From positions 1 through 64,000 of the forward strand of contig NZ_VHLM01000014.1 in the NCBI RefSeq assembly GCF_009764685.1: a stretch of 64,000 nucleotides of DNA, given 5' to 3'. Source of the stretch: Flavobacterium sp. I-STPP5a (GTDB taxonomy: Bacteria > Bacteroidota > Bacteroidia > Flavobacteriales > Flavobacteriaceae). Both the position numbers and the translations under genes were made by a program. This document shows positions 27,052-36,430 of the stretch, piece after piece; positions within the stretch are counted from its first letter, which is position 1, and every line of letters begins with the position of its first letter. Under the pieces are notes generated by a model. The model made no database searches. It was not told the DNA's origin and worked only from the letters and a program-made list of their open reading frames with translations.

Positions 27052-27945
27052 ATGACAAAAATAACCAAAGACGATATTAGTCAAGAAATATTTGACTTGG
27101 ATGACGATTACGCACACAACAAAATTGACCGTCGCGGATGTGTAGAAAAACTATCCTTCTTTGCTGTTGGTACCTTAACGCTTCCATCATTATTGAGTTT
27201 CATGTCGCCTAATTATGTGGATTCAATTTTGATACAACCCGAAGACCCCAGAATAAAATCGGGATTTATTACTTACAACTCAGATAAAGGTGGCGGACCA
27301 ATAAAAGGACTTTTATCTCAACCTACAGGAACAAAAAAGAAATTACCCGGAATTATTGTAGTACATGAAAACCGAGGACTTAATCCTTACATTGAAGATG
27401 TAGGCCGTAGAGGAGCAGTTGACGGATTTATTACGCTAGCGCCAGATGCTTTATCTCCATTAGGTGGTTATCCTGGTACTGATGATGCAGGACGCGAACT
27501 TCAAAAGAAACGTACGCGAGAGGAAATGCTTGAAGATTTTATTGCTGCTTACCATTTTTTAAAATCGCACAAAGATTGCAACGGACATATAGGAGTTGTT
27601 GGTTTTTGTTTTGGAGGTTGGATTGCGAATATGATGGCCGTAAAAATACCAGAACTTGGTGCCGCAGTACCTTATTATGGAGGGCAACCCACAGCTGCTG
27701 AAGCCGAAATGATTAAAACTCCTATCCTAGCCCAATACGCTGGCTTAGATACCCGTGTGAACGAAGGTTGGCCTGCTTATGAAACCATCTTAAAAAAGAA
27801 CAATGTACAACATGTAGCCTATTTTTACGATGGTGTTAACCATGGTTTTCACAACAATACTACTCCAAGGTACGATGAAAAAGCTGCTACTTTATCTTGG
27901 ACCAGAACCATTGATTTTTTCAAGCAGGAATTAAAGAAGAAATAA
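27052..27945 (+). CDS. Dienelactone hydrolase-family alpha/beta hydrolase
   Basis: A 297-residue protein. The dienelactone hydrolase core runs from about residue 75: IIVVHENRGLNPYIED, nucleophile Cys in GVVGFCFGGWIA, Asp in YAGLDTRVN, His in VNHGFHNN. The N-terminus (DRRGCVEKLSFFAVGTLTLP) has two arginines before a hydrophobic stretch and resembles a Tat signal, suggesting export of a folded enzyme. It hydrolyses an ester or lactone bond; the substrate is unknown. It is divergent from the channel gene and closed by a terminator. Confidence 0.88.
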   Translation: MTKITKDDISQEIFDLDDDYAHNKIDRRGCVEKLSFFAVGTLTLPSLLSFMSPNYVDSILIQPEDPRIKSGFITYNSDKGGGPIKGLLSQPTGTKKKLPGIIVVHENRGLNPYIEDVGRRGAVDGFITLAPDALSPLGGYPGTDDAGRELQKKRTREEMLEDFIAAYHFLKSHKDCNGHIGVVGFCFGGWIANMMAVKIPELGAAVPYYGGQPTAAEAEMIKTPILAQYAGLDTRVNEGWPAYETILKKNNVQHVAYFYDGVNHGFHNNTTPRYDEKAATLSWTRTIDFFKQELKKK

Positions 27946-27959
27946 TGAAATATGAGATA

Positions 27960-27993
27960 AAATTCCCAAATTATCTTTGGGAATTTTTGTTTT
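27960..27993 (+). terminator. Rho-independent terminator
   Basis: AAATTCCCAAA/TTTGGGAATTT, an 11-bp perfect stem with a 5-nt loop, then a T-rich tail, 15 bp after the hydrolase stop codon. Confidence 0.9.
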
Positions 27994-28078
27994 GGTCTAT
28001 AAAGATAAGTTCTTAAACTATTCAACTGAACGTATCGACAACGTGAATTCCGAACAAATAAAAAGAATTAAATCAAAA

Positions 28079-29368
28079 ATGAAACTAAAAATACTATCCA
28101 TCTTTGCTGTTTTATGGAGTATTAATGGAATGGCGCAAGAATCCAAAGGATTGATCATAAAAGACATTAATATAATAACAATGACCAGTCCAAATGTTAC
28201 TGAAAGAAAAAGCGTTTTAATTGAAAATGGCAAAATTGTAAAGATTGATGATTTCAAAAAACTTTCAAAAAAATCAAACCTTGAAATAATTGAGGGTTAC
28301 AACAAGTTCTTGATGCCAGGATTAGCTGAAATGCACAGCCATGTCCCTGCAGAAAAAGATGTAGAGAATTATCTTTTGGAAAATATTGCCGCAGGAGTAA
28401 CTCACATTAGGATTATGAATACTAAAACACCACAACTCCTGCTAAAAAATAAAATTGAAACCAATTCAAAGATTGTAAATCCTAAAATACATTACAGTCA
28501 TATTATATCCCGTGAGGATAAATATACAGAACCGCAATTTGACAGTTTGATGGTTGCAATAAAAAAGAATAATCTTAATTTTATAAAAGTTTTTAGCATA
28601 GCTAATGAAGAAGTTTTTGACAACTTGATGAAATCGGCCAATAGAAATTCTGTTATCGTTTGTGGACACTATCCTAAGGATGTTGCACTTGAAAAAGTAC
28701 TGCAATCCGGCTACAAAAGCATTGAACATCTTGCTGGCTACGAAAAAATTAATAACCAAAATACTCTTGCAAATGCAATTCTATTAACCAAAAAATATAG
28801 CGTTTACAACTGCCCTACCCTAGATTGGGATATTATGTCAGTAAAACTAAGTTATCCGAATGACTATAAAAATAGACTAGTTTATTTTAATGCTCCTAAA
28901 ACGTATCTCGAAAAATGGGAAAAAGAATTAAACGATTACGTAACTGCAAAAGGGAATGACCAAATCATACAAGCTGCAGAAAAATACAAACCTCAATTTC
29001 AATACAAACAAAAAATTCTAAAACAACTCAATGATAACAAATGTCTTTTGTTACTAGGTAGTGACCCAGCAGGGACCTTTCAAATGAACGGATTTAATAT
29101 GTACGAAGAAATGGTAAACTGGTCAAATGCTGGAATTGATACTTTTACTATTTTAAAATCGGCCACTTCAACGCCTGCATCCTTCTTTGGTGAAACCAAA
29201 AATTGGGGAACAATAGAACTAGGCAAATCTGCTGATTTAATAATTCTAGATAAAAATCCATTACAAGATATTACAAACATAAAAACAGTTGCAATCACAA
29301 TCATTGAAGGTAAAGTTTATGTAAAATCAGACCTACTAAAAAAATTAGAATCAAACTCTAAAAATTAA
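28079..29368 (+). CDS. Secreted amidohydrolase-family protein
   Basis: 429 residues from ATG 28079, which begins a signal peptide (ILSIFAVLWSINGMAQ); the longer TTG ORF from 27977 would run through a terminator hairpin. Metal-dependent hydrolase motifs: LMPGLAEMHSHVP with the HxH pair, GHYPK (His), KSIEHLAG (His), LLLGSDPAG (metal Asp), and the C-terminal LGKSADLIILDKNPL with IEGKVY typical of imidazolonepropionase- and prolidase-like amidohydrolases. It is likely periplasmic; the substrate is unknown. The following 156 bp to the next gene show nothing notable. Confidence 0.88.
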   Translation: MKLKILSIFAVLWSINGMAQESKGLIIKDINIITMTSPNVTERKSVLIENGKIVKIDDFKKLSKKSNLEIIEGYNKFLMPGLAEMHSHVPAEKDVENYLLENIAAGVTHIRIMNTKTPQLLLKNKIETNSKIVNPKIHYSHIISREDKYTEPQFDSLMVAIKKNNLNFIKVFSIANEEVFDNLMKSANRNSVIVCGHYPKDVALEKVLQSGYKSIEHLAGYEKINNQNTLANAILLTKKYSVYNCPTLDWDIMSVKLSYPNDYKNRLVYFNAPKTYLEKWEKELNDYVTAKGNDQIIQAAEKYKPQFQYKQKILKQLNDNKCLLLLGSDPAGTFQMNGFNMYEEMVNWSNAGIDTFTILKSATSTPASFFGETKNWGTIELGKSADLIILDKNPLQDITNIKTVAITIIEGKVYVKSDLLKKLESNSKN

Positions 29369-29524
29369 AAAATGCGCAACCTGTAAAACTTTGCTAGGCT
29401 TACCAAAAAAATAAACAGCAAGCTAAACAAAAATTAGTAAAGCACACCCATTACATCACAACTCACAAGTAAATCCCAATTGTGACTCTACTGGTTTTTA
29501 ATAGCCTACCTTACCAAGAAACTC

Positions 29525-30133
29525 ATGGCTATAGCGCACAAAGTTCAATTGGTAGAAGCATTATTTGACCGTCTTGAAAAGGAAATTGTAGTCTTTCAGG
29601 CTCAATCACAATTAAACTGTTGTAGCGGTTGCGGCGCATGTTGCAGTACTCCTGAAATAGAAGCGTCGCCATTAGAGTTTTTGCCTTGGGCACTGCATTT
29701 ATTTCTGAATGGAGAAGCCGAAAAAACGCTGGAGACTTTACAACATAAATCTAGTACTTTTTGTTACTTGTATCAACCTTTAACATTGGTAGATCGATCT
29801 ATGGGTCGTTGCAACAATTACCGATACCGCGGTTTGATTTGTAGGCTTTTTGGGTATGCAGCCACAAGAGACAAATACGGTCAGCTACGATTAGCGACTT
29901 GCAAAATCATAAAAGAAGGACAAAACGCGCACTACAAAACTACTGAAGAAGCTATAAGTAAAGGGCTTTACATTCCTGTTTTTACAGACTATTACATGCA
30001 ACTTTCCCAGATTGATGCACGCCTAGGAACTACTATGATGCCTATCAATAAAGCATTAAGCACAGCCATTGAAGAGGTCCTACACTATTATGCCTATCGC
30101 CCTTTTCCAAAAGATTTGGGAAATATTGCTTAA
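29525..30133 (+). CDS. YkgJ-family cysteine cluster protein
   Basis: A 202-residue protein. The cysteine-rich cluster CCSGCGACCS (about residues 32-41), later FCYLY, RCNNYRYRGLICRLFG and LATCK are the family pattern, thought to bind zinc or an iron-sulfur cluster. The function of YkgJ proteins is not established. It is convergent with carB, the two genes sharing a bidirectional terminator. Confidence 0.85.
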   Translation: MAIAHKVQLVEALFDRLEKEIVVFQAQSQLNCCSGCGACCSTPEIEASPLEFLPWALHLFLNGEAEKTLETLQHKSSTFCYLYQPLTLVDRSMGRCNNYRYRGLICRLFGYAATRDKYGQLRLATCKIIKEGQNAHYKTTEEAISKGLYIPVFTDYYMQLSQIDARLGTTMMPINKALSTAIEEVLHYYAYRPFPKDLGNIA

Positions 30134-30154
30134 TCCAAAAACACAGTCCCACAA

Positions 30155-30178
30155 AAAAAGCCCCATTTGGGGCTTTTT
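30155..30178. terminator. Bidirectional terminator between ykgJ-like gene and carB
   Basis: AAAAAGCCCC-ATTT-GGGGCTTTTT is a 10-bp perfect stem with T-runs on both strands, in the 65-bp space between convergent genes. Confidence 0.95.
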
Positions 30179-30198
30179 CAATAAAAATATTTAGAGTT

Positions 30199-33051
30199 TT
30201 ATTTACTTAAATACATTTTTCTTCTAGAGTACAATTCATAAAACTGATCGTCTTTCAAGTCATCAATAAATAAAATGCTTTCCCCAGTTGATTTCATTTC
30301 TGGTCCTAAAGCTTTGTTCACATTGTGGAACTTACTAAAAGAAAACACGGGCTGCTTAATGGCAAATCCTTTCAACTGAGGATTAAAATCAAAATCAGTT
30401 ACTTTATTGTGGCCTAACATCACTTTTGTTGCATAGTTCACATACGGTTCTCCATAGGCTTTTGCAATAAACGGCACAGTACGAGAGGCTCTTGGGTTAG
30501 CTTCTATAATGTATACAATATCATTTTTTATCGCAAACTGAATGTTGATTAATCCAACTGTTTTAAGTGCCAATGCAATTTTTTGAGTATGATCTTTTAT
30601 TTGTTGCATCACAAATTCACCTAAGTTGAATGGCGGCAAAGTAGCATTACTGTCGCCTGAGTGTACACCGCAAGGCTCAATATGTTCCATAATTCCTATG
30701 ATGTATACATTTTCACCGTCGCAAATAGCATCAGCTTCAGCTTCAATAGCACCATCTAAGTAATGATCTAAAAGTAATTTATTACCTGGAATGGTTTTCA
30801 ATAAATTAATTACGTGTTCCTCTAGTTCTTGCTTGTTGATCACAATTTTCATTCCTTGCCCTCCTAAAACATAAGAAGGACGAATCAATAATGGAAAATC
30901 CAGTTGGTCTGCCAATGCCGATGCTTCATCAGCAGTTTCTGCAATACCAAACTGTGGGAACGGAATAGCTAATTCTGTTAAAAGTTCAGAAAAACGCCCT
31001 CTATCTTCGGCTAAATCCAGTGCATCAAAACTAGTTCCTATGATTTTGATTCCGTACTTAGATAATTTTTCAGCTAATTTCAAAGCCGTTTGACCCCCTA
31101 GCTGAACAATAACTCCTTCTGGTTTTTCGTGTTGAATGATATCATAAATATGCTCCCAAAAAACAGGTTCAAAATACAATTTATCAGCTGTATCAAAATC
31201 CGTCGAAACCGTTTCGGGATTACAGTTGATCATAATGGTTTCGTAACCACACTCTTTGGCAGCAAGTACTCCGTGCACGCAAGAGTAATCAAATTCTATA
31301 CCTTGCCCAATTCGATTTGGCCCTGAGCCCAAAACAATAATTTTCTTTTTATCGGTAACAATACTTTCATTATCCACATAACGTGTTCCGTCAGCTTTTT
31401 CAATTTCAGCTTCAAAAGTAGAATAGTAATACGGTGTTTTTGCTTTGAACTCAGCAGCACAAGTATCTACCAGTTTAAATACACGGTTGATATTCATCGT
31501 AGTTCGCAGTGAATGCACTTGGCTTTCTAAACAACCCATCATGTGCGCAATTTGTCTATCAGCAAACCCTTTTTGTTTGGCTTCAAGCAATAATTCTCTT
31601 GGCAAAGTTTCAACTTTATAGTTTGAAATTTCTTTTTCTAAAGTATAAAGTTCTTCATATTGCTTTAAGAACCACATGTCTATTTTTGTGATTTCATGAA
31701 TGCGGCTCAAAGGAATCCCCATGGCAATAGCATCATAAATCACAAACACACGATCCCAACTTGCAAAAGTTAGTTTCTCAATAATTTGTTCATAGTTGGT
31801 GTATCCTTTTCCGTCAGCTCCTAAACCATTTCTTTTTATTTCCAATGATTGAGTGGCCTTATGAAGCGCTTCTTGAAACGAACGCCCAATTCCCATCACC
31901 TCACCTACAGATTTCATTTGAAGTCCTAATGTTCTATCAGCTCCTTCAAACTTATCAAAGTTCCAACGTGGTATTTTTACAATTACATAATCCAAAGTTG
32001 GCTCAAACAAAGCCGAAGTAGATTTTGTAATTTGATTTTGCAATTCATCTAGATTGTAACCCAGAGCCAGTTTAGAGGCGATTTTTGCAATAGGATATCC
32101 TGTTGCTTTTGATGCCAAAGCAGAAGAACGAGACACACGAGGATTGATCTCGATAGCTACAATATCCTCTTTTTCATCTGGCGAAACAGCAAATTGTACG
32201 TTACATCCACCCGCAAAGTTCCCTATGCTACGCATCATCAAAATAGCATAATCACGCATTTTTTGAAACGTTGTATCAGATAAAGTCATCGCTGGCGCAA
32301 CTGTAATGGAATCTCCGGTGTGAATCCCCATCGGGTCCATATTTTCGATAGAACAAATGATAACGACATTATCATTTTTGTCTCTCAAAAGTTCCAATTC
32401 ATATTCTTTCCAACCCATCAAAGCTTTGTCAATCAAAACTTCGTGTATAGGAGAAGCTTCTAAACCTCTAGTTAAAAGTTCATCAAAATCTTCTTTTTTG
32501 TATACAATTGCTGCTCCTGTCCCTCCTAATGTAAACGATGGACGAATCACCAATGGAAAACCAAATTCCTGTGCAATTTCTTTTCCTCTTAAGTAAGAAG
32601 TACATATTTCAGCAGGTGCCGATGGTACATTTATTTTTTTAAGCAATTGTTTGAACTGCTCTCTATCCTCAGTAATATTAATGGCATTAACATCTACACC
32701 AATTAATTTCACATCAAAATCTTTCCAAATTCCCTTTTCTTCAGCTTCTAGACATAAATTCAAGGCCGTTTGCCCACCCATCGTTGGTAAAACTGCATCA
32801 ATTTGAGGATGTGCTTTTAAAATTTCAATGATTGACTTTGTGGTCAATGGCTTCAAATAAACATGATCAGCCATTGAGGGATCAGTCATAATGGTAGCCG
32901 GGTTAGAATTGATTAAGATGACCTCAATTCCTTCTTCACGAATAGAACGTGCCGATTGTGAGCCTGCATAATCAAATTCACAAGCTTGACCAATAACAAT
33001 AGGGCCAGAACCTATTATCAAAACGGATTTTATAGATGTATCTTTTGGCAT
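30199..33051 (-). CDS. carB: Carbamoyl-phosphate synthase large subunit CarB
   Basis: 950 residues from ATG 33051 (MPKDTSIKSVLIIGSGPIVIG; a longer ORF to 33099 has no support). The two homologous halves each carry an ATP-grasp fold: first half GQACEFDYAGSQ, GGTGAAIVYK, EINPRVSRSSALASKATGYP; second half GSGPNRIGQGIEFDYSCVH, GGQGMKIV, EANPRASRTVPF. The C-terminus is short for CarB (E. coli is about 1070), so the MGS-like allosteric domain appears to be missing or reduced. It makes carbamoyl phosphate for arginine and pyrimidines with a CarA partner, which is not in the window. A TATTTTTG -7-like box lies at 33104-33097. Confidence 0.96.
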   Translation of the reverse strand: MPKDTSIKSVLIIGSGPIVIGQACEFDYAGSQSARSIREEGIEVILINSNPATIMTDPSMADHVYLKPLTTKSIIEILKAHPQIDAVLPTMGGQTALNLCLEAEEKGIWKDFDVKLIGVDVNAINITEDREQFKQLLKKINVPSAPAEICTSYLRGKEIAQEFGFPLVIRPSFTLGGTGAAIVYKKEDFDELLTRGLEASPIHEVLIDKALMGWKEYELELLRDKNDNVVIICSIENMDPMGIHTGDSITVAPAMTLSDTTFQKMRDYAILMMRSIGNFAGGCNVQFAVSPDEKEDIVAIEINPRVSRSSALASKATGYPIAKIASKLALGYNLDELQNQITKSTSALFEPTLDYVIVKIPRWNFDKFEGADRTLGLQMKSVGEVMGIGRSFQEALHKATQSLEIKRNGLGADGKGYTNYEQIIEKLTFASWDRVFVIYDAIAMGIPLSRIHEITKIDMWFLKQYEELYTLEKEISNYKVETLPRELLLEAKQKGFADRQIAHMMGCLESQVHSLRTTMNINRVFKLVDTCAAEFKAKTPYYYSTFEAEIEKADGTRYVDNESIVTDKKKIIVLGSGPNRIGQGIEFDYSCVHGVLAAKECGYETIMINCNPETVSTDFDTADKLYFEPVFWEHIYDIIQHEKPEGVIVQLGGQTALKLAEKLSKYGIKIIGTSFDALDLAEDRGRFSELLTELAIPFPQFGIAETADEASALADQLDFPLLIRPSYVLGGQGMKIVINKQELEEHVINLLKTIPGNKLLLDHYLDGAIEAEADAICDGENVYIIGIMEHIEPCGVHSGDSNATLPPFNLGEFVMQQIKDHTQKIALALKTVGLINIQFAIKNDIVYIIEANPRASRTVPFIAKAYGEPYVNYATKVMLGHNKVTDFDFNPQLKGFAIKQPVFSFSKFHNVNKALGPEMKSTGESILFIDDLKDDQFYELYSRRKMYLSK

Positions 33052-33149
33052 TTTATGTAGTGTTGAGTAGTTGTTGTTTATAATTATTAAAAGTATCAAA
33101 AATAGACACTTAACCGTAAAATAACCTGTTCTTTTTTAACGAATAGGTA

Positions 33150-33184
33150 TAAAAAAAGGCGATACTAAAAAAAGTAACGCCTTA
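33150..33184 (-). terminator. Terminator of rpmH
   Basis: On the minus strand AAGGCGTTAC/GTATCGCCTT (one mismatch) is followed by T6 or more, about 20 bp after the rpmH stop. Confidence 0.9.
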
Positions 33185-33202
33185 ATTATGTTTATAAAAA
33201 CA

Positions 33203-33364
33203 TTATTTTTTGTGTCTTGGTTCACTAGAAACAGTCAATTTATGTCTTCCTTTAGCTCTTCTACGCGCAAGAACCTTTCTTCCATTAGCAGAAGCCATTC
33301 TGTCCATAAATCCGTGCTTATTTCTTCTTTTTCTTTTCGATGGTTGAAATGTTCTTTTGCTCAT
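33203..33364 (-). CDS. rpmH: 50S ribosomal protein L34
   Basis: A 53-residue, strongly basic protein: [38 protein letters not shown], ending PRHKK. This is the full L34 signature, with seven extra residues at the C-terminus compared with E. coli L34. L34 binds 23S rRNA in the large subunit. It has its own promoter and terminator. The plus-strand ORF of 71 codons over it is a shadow. Confidence 0.97.
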
Positions 33365-33434
33365 TGCTTTGTATCTTTAAAATCTTATTTATATGTCTAC
33401 TAATTTGAATAATTGTTTATTCGAAAACCGAGTG

Positions 33435-33464
33435 CAAATATACAAAGACTTTTTTTCCTCACAA
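33435..33464 (-). promoter_or_regulatory. rpmH promoter
   Basis: On the minus strand TTG (33464-33462), a 19-bp spacer and TATATTTG (33442-33435) match the Bacteroidota consensus exactly. The leader to the rpmH ATG is about 64 nt. Confidence 0.8.
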
Positions 33465-33498
33465 GTAGTTTTGCAAAATTATTTTCAATTCATTTTAC

Positions 33499-33506
33499 TA
33501 TATTTG
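33499..33506 (+). promoter_or_regulatory. -7 box of the DUF2892/TPR-like gene
   Basis: TATATTTG lies 21 bp upstream of the ATG at 33528. TTTG at 33470-33473 is 25 bp away, longer than ideal. It is back to back with the rpmH promoter. Confidence 0.55.
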
Positions 33507-33527
33507 TAATCTTAAATTAAACATACT

Positions 33528-34043
33528 ATGTTTCACAGAAATATCAAACTTATTATTGCCGGACTTATCATAGTTACTGGCATTTGGCAATTTACAGAGA
33601 GTAATATTGGTAACGGAATTTTTCTTTTACTAATCAGTGTTATCCCCGTATTTTTATACTTTAAAAATGAATTTATCCTTTTAGCATTCCTAAAATTAAG
33701 AAAACAAGACTTTGAAGGTGCGAAAAAATGGTTAGCATACATTAAAAATCCAGAAACAGCATTGGTACAAAAACAACAAGGATATTTCAATTACCTACAC
33801 GGAATTATGCTTTCTCAAACCAACATCAATCAAGCTGAGAAATATTTCAAAAAAGCAATTGAACTTGGTTTATCTATGGATATGGATTTGGCTGTAGCCA
33901 AATTGAATCTGGCTGGAGTAGCCATGACGAGACGTCGTAAACTGGAAGCAACCACATTATTGAACGAAGCTAAAAAATTAGACAAACAAAACATGCTGAA
34001 AGAGCAAATTGTAATGATGAAAGAGCAAATGAAAAAGATGTAA
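33528..34043 (+). CDS. Membrane protein with C-terminal TPR-like helices
   Basis: A 171-residue protein. Two N-terminal membrane helices (about 7-23 and 28-50) give a DUF2892-like start. A soluble part follows with tetratricopeptide-like helices (QGYFNYLHGIMLSQTNINQAEKYFKKAIELGL, LAGVAMTRRRKLEATTLLNEAKKLD), shown here from positions about 86-155. It may be an inner-membrane scaffold; the function is unknown. It is a single gene with its own promoter and terminator. Confidence 0.75.
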   Translation: MFHRNIKLIIAGLIIVTGIWQFTESNIGNGIFLLLISVIPVFLYFKNEFILLAFLKLRKQDFEGAKKWLAYIKNPETALVQKQQGYFNYLHGIMLSQTNINQAEKYFKKAIELGLSMDMDLAVAKLNLAGVAMTRRRKLEATTLLNEAKKLDKQNMLKEQIVMMKEQMKKM

Positions 34044-34070
34044 CTCTTTTTTTTTAATAAATTAACTATG

Positions 34071-34099
34071 AACCACTTACAATTGTAAGTGGTTTTTTT
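34071..34099 (+). terminator. Rho-independent terminator, near-perfect palindrome
   Basis: AACCACTTACAA followed directly by TTGTAAGTGGTT and T-run; the centre is self-complementary, so the actual loop takes the innermost bases. Confidence 0.9.
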
Positions 34100-34195
34100 A
34101 TACACATAACAGTTTGTCGATTTTTTTGACAATTGAACGATTTTTTTTAACATTAATAAAATTATTAACATACTTTTAGTTAATAATTAAAATAT

Positions 34196-34888
34196 ATGTG
34201 GAGAAAATCATACTTACTGTTATTTTTCCTCTTTACCACAGGCAACTATGCACAAGATAGTATTGTCTATTTTTCCGATGCCGTAAAACGAAATATTAAA
34301 CCTTATCGACTAGCCAGCGCAATTGCTTTTGAAAATAAAGACTTCAAAGAGGGTAAGCGTTTATTTGACTCTTTAGTCCAGTACAAATTAAATGGCACTC
34401 GATTTGATGATTTTACAATAAAAGGATATAATTCTAAAAAAGTAATACTCCATAAAATAAACAAACCCTTTTTATTAGTCACTTATGCCAGCTGGTGCGT
34501 GCGCAACAAAGGAGATGCTCCAGCATTGAATACACTAGCAAATAAATATGCTAATGATTTACAAATTGTCATTGTCTTTTGGGACAAAAAGAAAAATTTA
34601 AAAACAACGGCAAATCAATTTAATTCTAAAATAAAAATTTGCTACGCTAATGAAGCTTACCAAAATGATTTTAAAATAGTAGCTACTTTAAAACACACCT
34701 TGGGAATACCAACCGTTTACTACATAGACGAAAACAAAAAGGTGGTAGCCATTAACCGCATTAAAAATCAAAATAAAATAAAAATTTCCAAAGACGCAGC
34801 ATTCGCAATGAGTTATTCCCTTTTTGAAGATATGATTCGAACAACAAACACTAAATTAAGCTTCAACACAACTCCAAGAAAACTTTAA
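34196..34888 (+). CDS. Exported thioredoxin-fold protein with a single active-site cysteine
   Basis: A 230-residue protein with signal peptide (LLLFFLFTTGNYAQ). From about residue 75 a TlpA-like fold reads FTIKGYNSKKVIL, then KPFLLVTYASWCVRNKGDAP, and later LGIPTVYYIDENKKVV with the cis-Pro loop. The usual WCxxC is WCVRN, so the resolving Cys is absent. It may act as a binding protein, an isomerase-like or one-cysteine redoxin, or have lost redox activity. The location is periplasmic or outer-membrane facing. Confidence 0.75.
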   Translation: MWRKSYLLLFFLFTTGNYAQDSIVYFSDAVKRNIKPYRLASAIAFENKDFKEGKRLFDSLVQYKLNGTRFDDFTIKGYNSKKVILHKINKPFLLVTYASWCVRNKGDAPALNTLANKYANDLQIVIVFWDKKKNLKTTANQFNSKIKICYANEAYQNDFKIVATLKHTLGIPTVYYIDENKKVVAINRIKNQNKIKISKDAAFAMSYSLFEDMIRTTNTKLSFNTTPRKL

Positions 34889-34913
34889 ACACACTTTTTT
34901 TTACAAAAATGCT

Positions 34914-35582
34914 TTAAAACGCATAACTATCCGTAATTATAAGTGGTAATTTCTCATTTAACCATTTGTATTTGTTTAAAATCATAATGTGAGTACCTCC
35001 TTTTACAACAATACATTTTTTTATATTTTTTATAGGAAAAACATCGTCTTGATCTCCATGGATGTGAATGACACTTTCATCGATTGCGACTCTATCCCAA
35101 AGCACCACTTGCTCTACCGCCCAGGTTAAATAACGAATATCCCTTACCGATAAAAATTTCTCATACAACTTGAGCCTTTGATTCACTTTTTTACCAAAAG
35201 AGAATTTAGCTAAAGTTTCAATATTCAAAATCAAGTTCATCGGGATTAGTTTATAAGCCTTAGTAGATTTTGCTACCTTTAATCGAAGAGGGAATTCAGT
35301 ATTACTCTTGACACTGGAAATAATAATAACTTTGCTAGCCGCAATATGTTTTGCCATCTCCTGAACTAAAATACCTCCAAAAGAAACTCCTATTAAAACA
35401 GGATTTCTATGAACTATTTTATCTGCTATTCTCTTAGCGTATGCTACCAAGGTTTCATTATCAAATGGGATTTCCCACTCCAAGTAATGCATTTCAAAAT
35501 CTGTCTCAGGTAATTTTATACGCTCAAAAATAGTTGTACTAGCTGCCAACCCGGGCATAAAATAGACATGTATTTTACTCAT
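34914..35582 (-). CDS. Alpha/beta hydrolase
   Basis: A 222-residue compact alpha/beta hydrolase: oxyanion region FMPGLAAS near the N-terminus, nucleophile elbow GVSFGG (Ser about 87), Asp in IHIHGDQDDVFP, His in VKGGTHIMI. The triad is complete. No cap domain is obvious and there is no signal peptide, so it is cytoplasmic. The substrate is unknown. It is divergent from the pirin gene; the 115-bp region between holds a small inverted repeat GGGAT-TATT-ATCCC (35614-35627). Confidence 0.82.
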   Translation of the reverse strand: MSKIHVYFMPGLAASTTIFERIKLPETDFEMHYLEWEIPFDNETLVAYAKRIADKIVHRNPVLIGVSFGGILVQEMAKHIAASKVIIISSVKSNTEFPLRLKVAKSTKAYKLIPMNLILNIETLAKFSFGKKVNQRLKLYEKFLSVRDIRYLTWAVEQVVLWDRVAIDESVIHIHGDQDDVFPIKNIKKCIVVKGGTHIMILNKYKWLNEKLPLIITDSYAF

Positions 35583-35697
35583 AATTGCTTTTAACTTATT
35601 TATAACATCTTTAGGGATTATTATCCCGAAATTTGTTTAAAATTAATTTTTTTTTTAGAAAATACACCTACATCCAATCATATATTAATATTAAATT

Positions 35698-36417
35698 ATG
35701 ACTTCGCAACTATATAAAGCAAATACAAGAGGTACTGCCGATTTTGGCTGGCTTCAGGCTAATTTTTCGTTTTCATTTGGAAATTATTTCAATCCAGAGC
35801 GTGTACAATTTGGAATGTTACGTGTACTTAATGACGACACGATAGCAGAGGGTGCTGGTTTTGGCACGCACGGTCACGCCAATATGGAAATCATCACTAT
35901 TCCGCTTGAAGGTGGCTTGATGCACAAAGACAGTATGGGTAACGAAGGTGTTATTCGCTTTGGCGAAGTGCAAGTAATGAGTGCCGGTAGCGGAGTTGAA
36001 CATTCTGAAATGAATGCCAGCAAAACAGAACGCGCTAAAACGTTACAATTATGGGTTTTTCCGGATACAGAAGAAGTAACACCACGCTACGACCAAAAAT
36101 CATTTGATCTAGAAGAACACAAAAACACTTTCGTAAACGTAGTTTCACCAAAGGATCATAACAATGGCAACGCGCTTTGGGTGCACCAAAAAACTTTTTT
36201 TAACTTAGGTATTTTTGACGAAAACACAACGGCAAACTACCCCATTCATATTACAAACAACGGAGTTTACTTGTTTTTAATAGAAGGTGAAATTGAAATA
36301 AACAACCAAATTCTAACTGCAAGAGATGCTATCGGAATAACCGCGACGACTGCGATTGACATTAAAATTAATAGTACTGCTAAAATACTGTTGATTGAAG
36401 TACCAATGCAGCAGTAA
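35698..36417 (+). CDS. Pirin-family bicupin
   Basis: A 239-residue protein. The N-terminal cupin motifs are FGTHGHANMEIITIPLEG (His-x-His plus Glu-like metal positions) and SAGSGVEHSEMN (third His), and a C-terminal cupin follows. It is close to YhhW of E. coli, which has quercetin 2,3-dioxygenase activity in vitro; the physiological role of bacterial pirins is unsettled. It overlaps nothing but lies 13 bp before the GNAT-like gene, probably one transcript. Confidence 0.92.
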   Translation: MTSQLYKANTRGTADFGWLQANFSFSFGNYFNPERVQFGMLRVLNDDTIAEGAGFGTHGHANMEIITIPLEGGLMHKDSMGNEGVIRFGEVQVMSAGSGVEHSEMNASKTERAKTLQLWVFPDTEEVTPRYDQKSFDLEEHKNTFVNVVSPKDHNNGNALWVHQKTFFNLGIFDENTTANYPIHITNNGVYLFLIEGEIEINNQILTARDAIGITATTAIDIKINSTAKILLIEVPMQQ

Positions 36418-36430
36418 CTATCCTATTTTT

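Noticed and set aside
33188..33403. 71-codon plus-strand ORF near 33.2 kb
   Set aside because: The minus strand here encodes the complete ribosomal protein L34.
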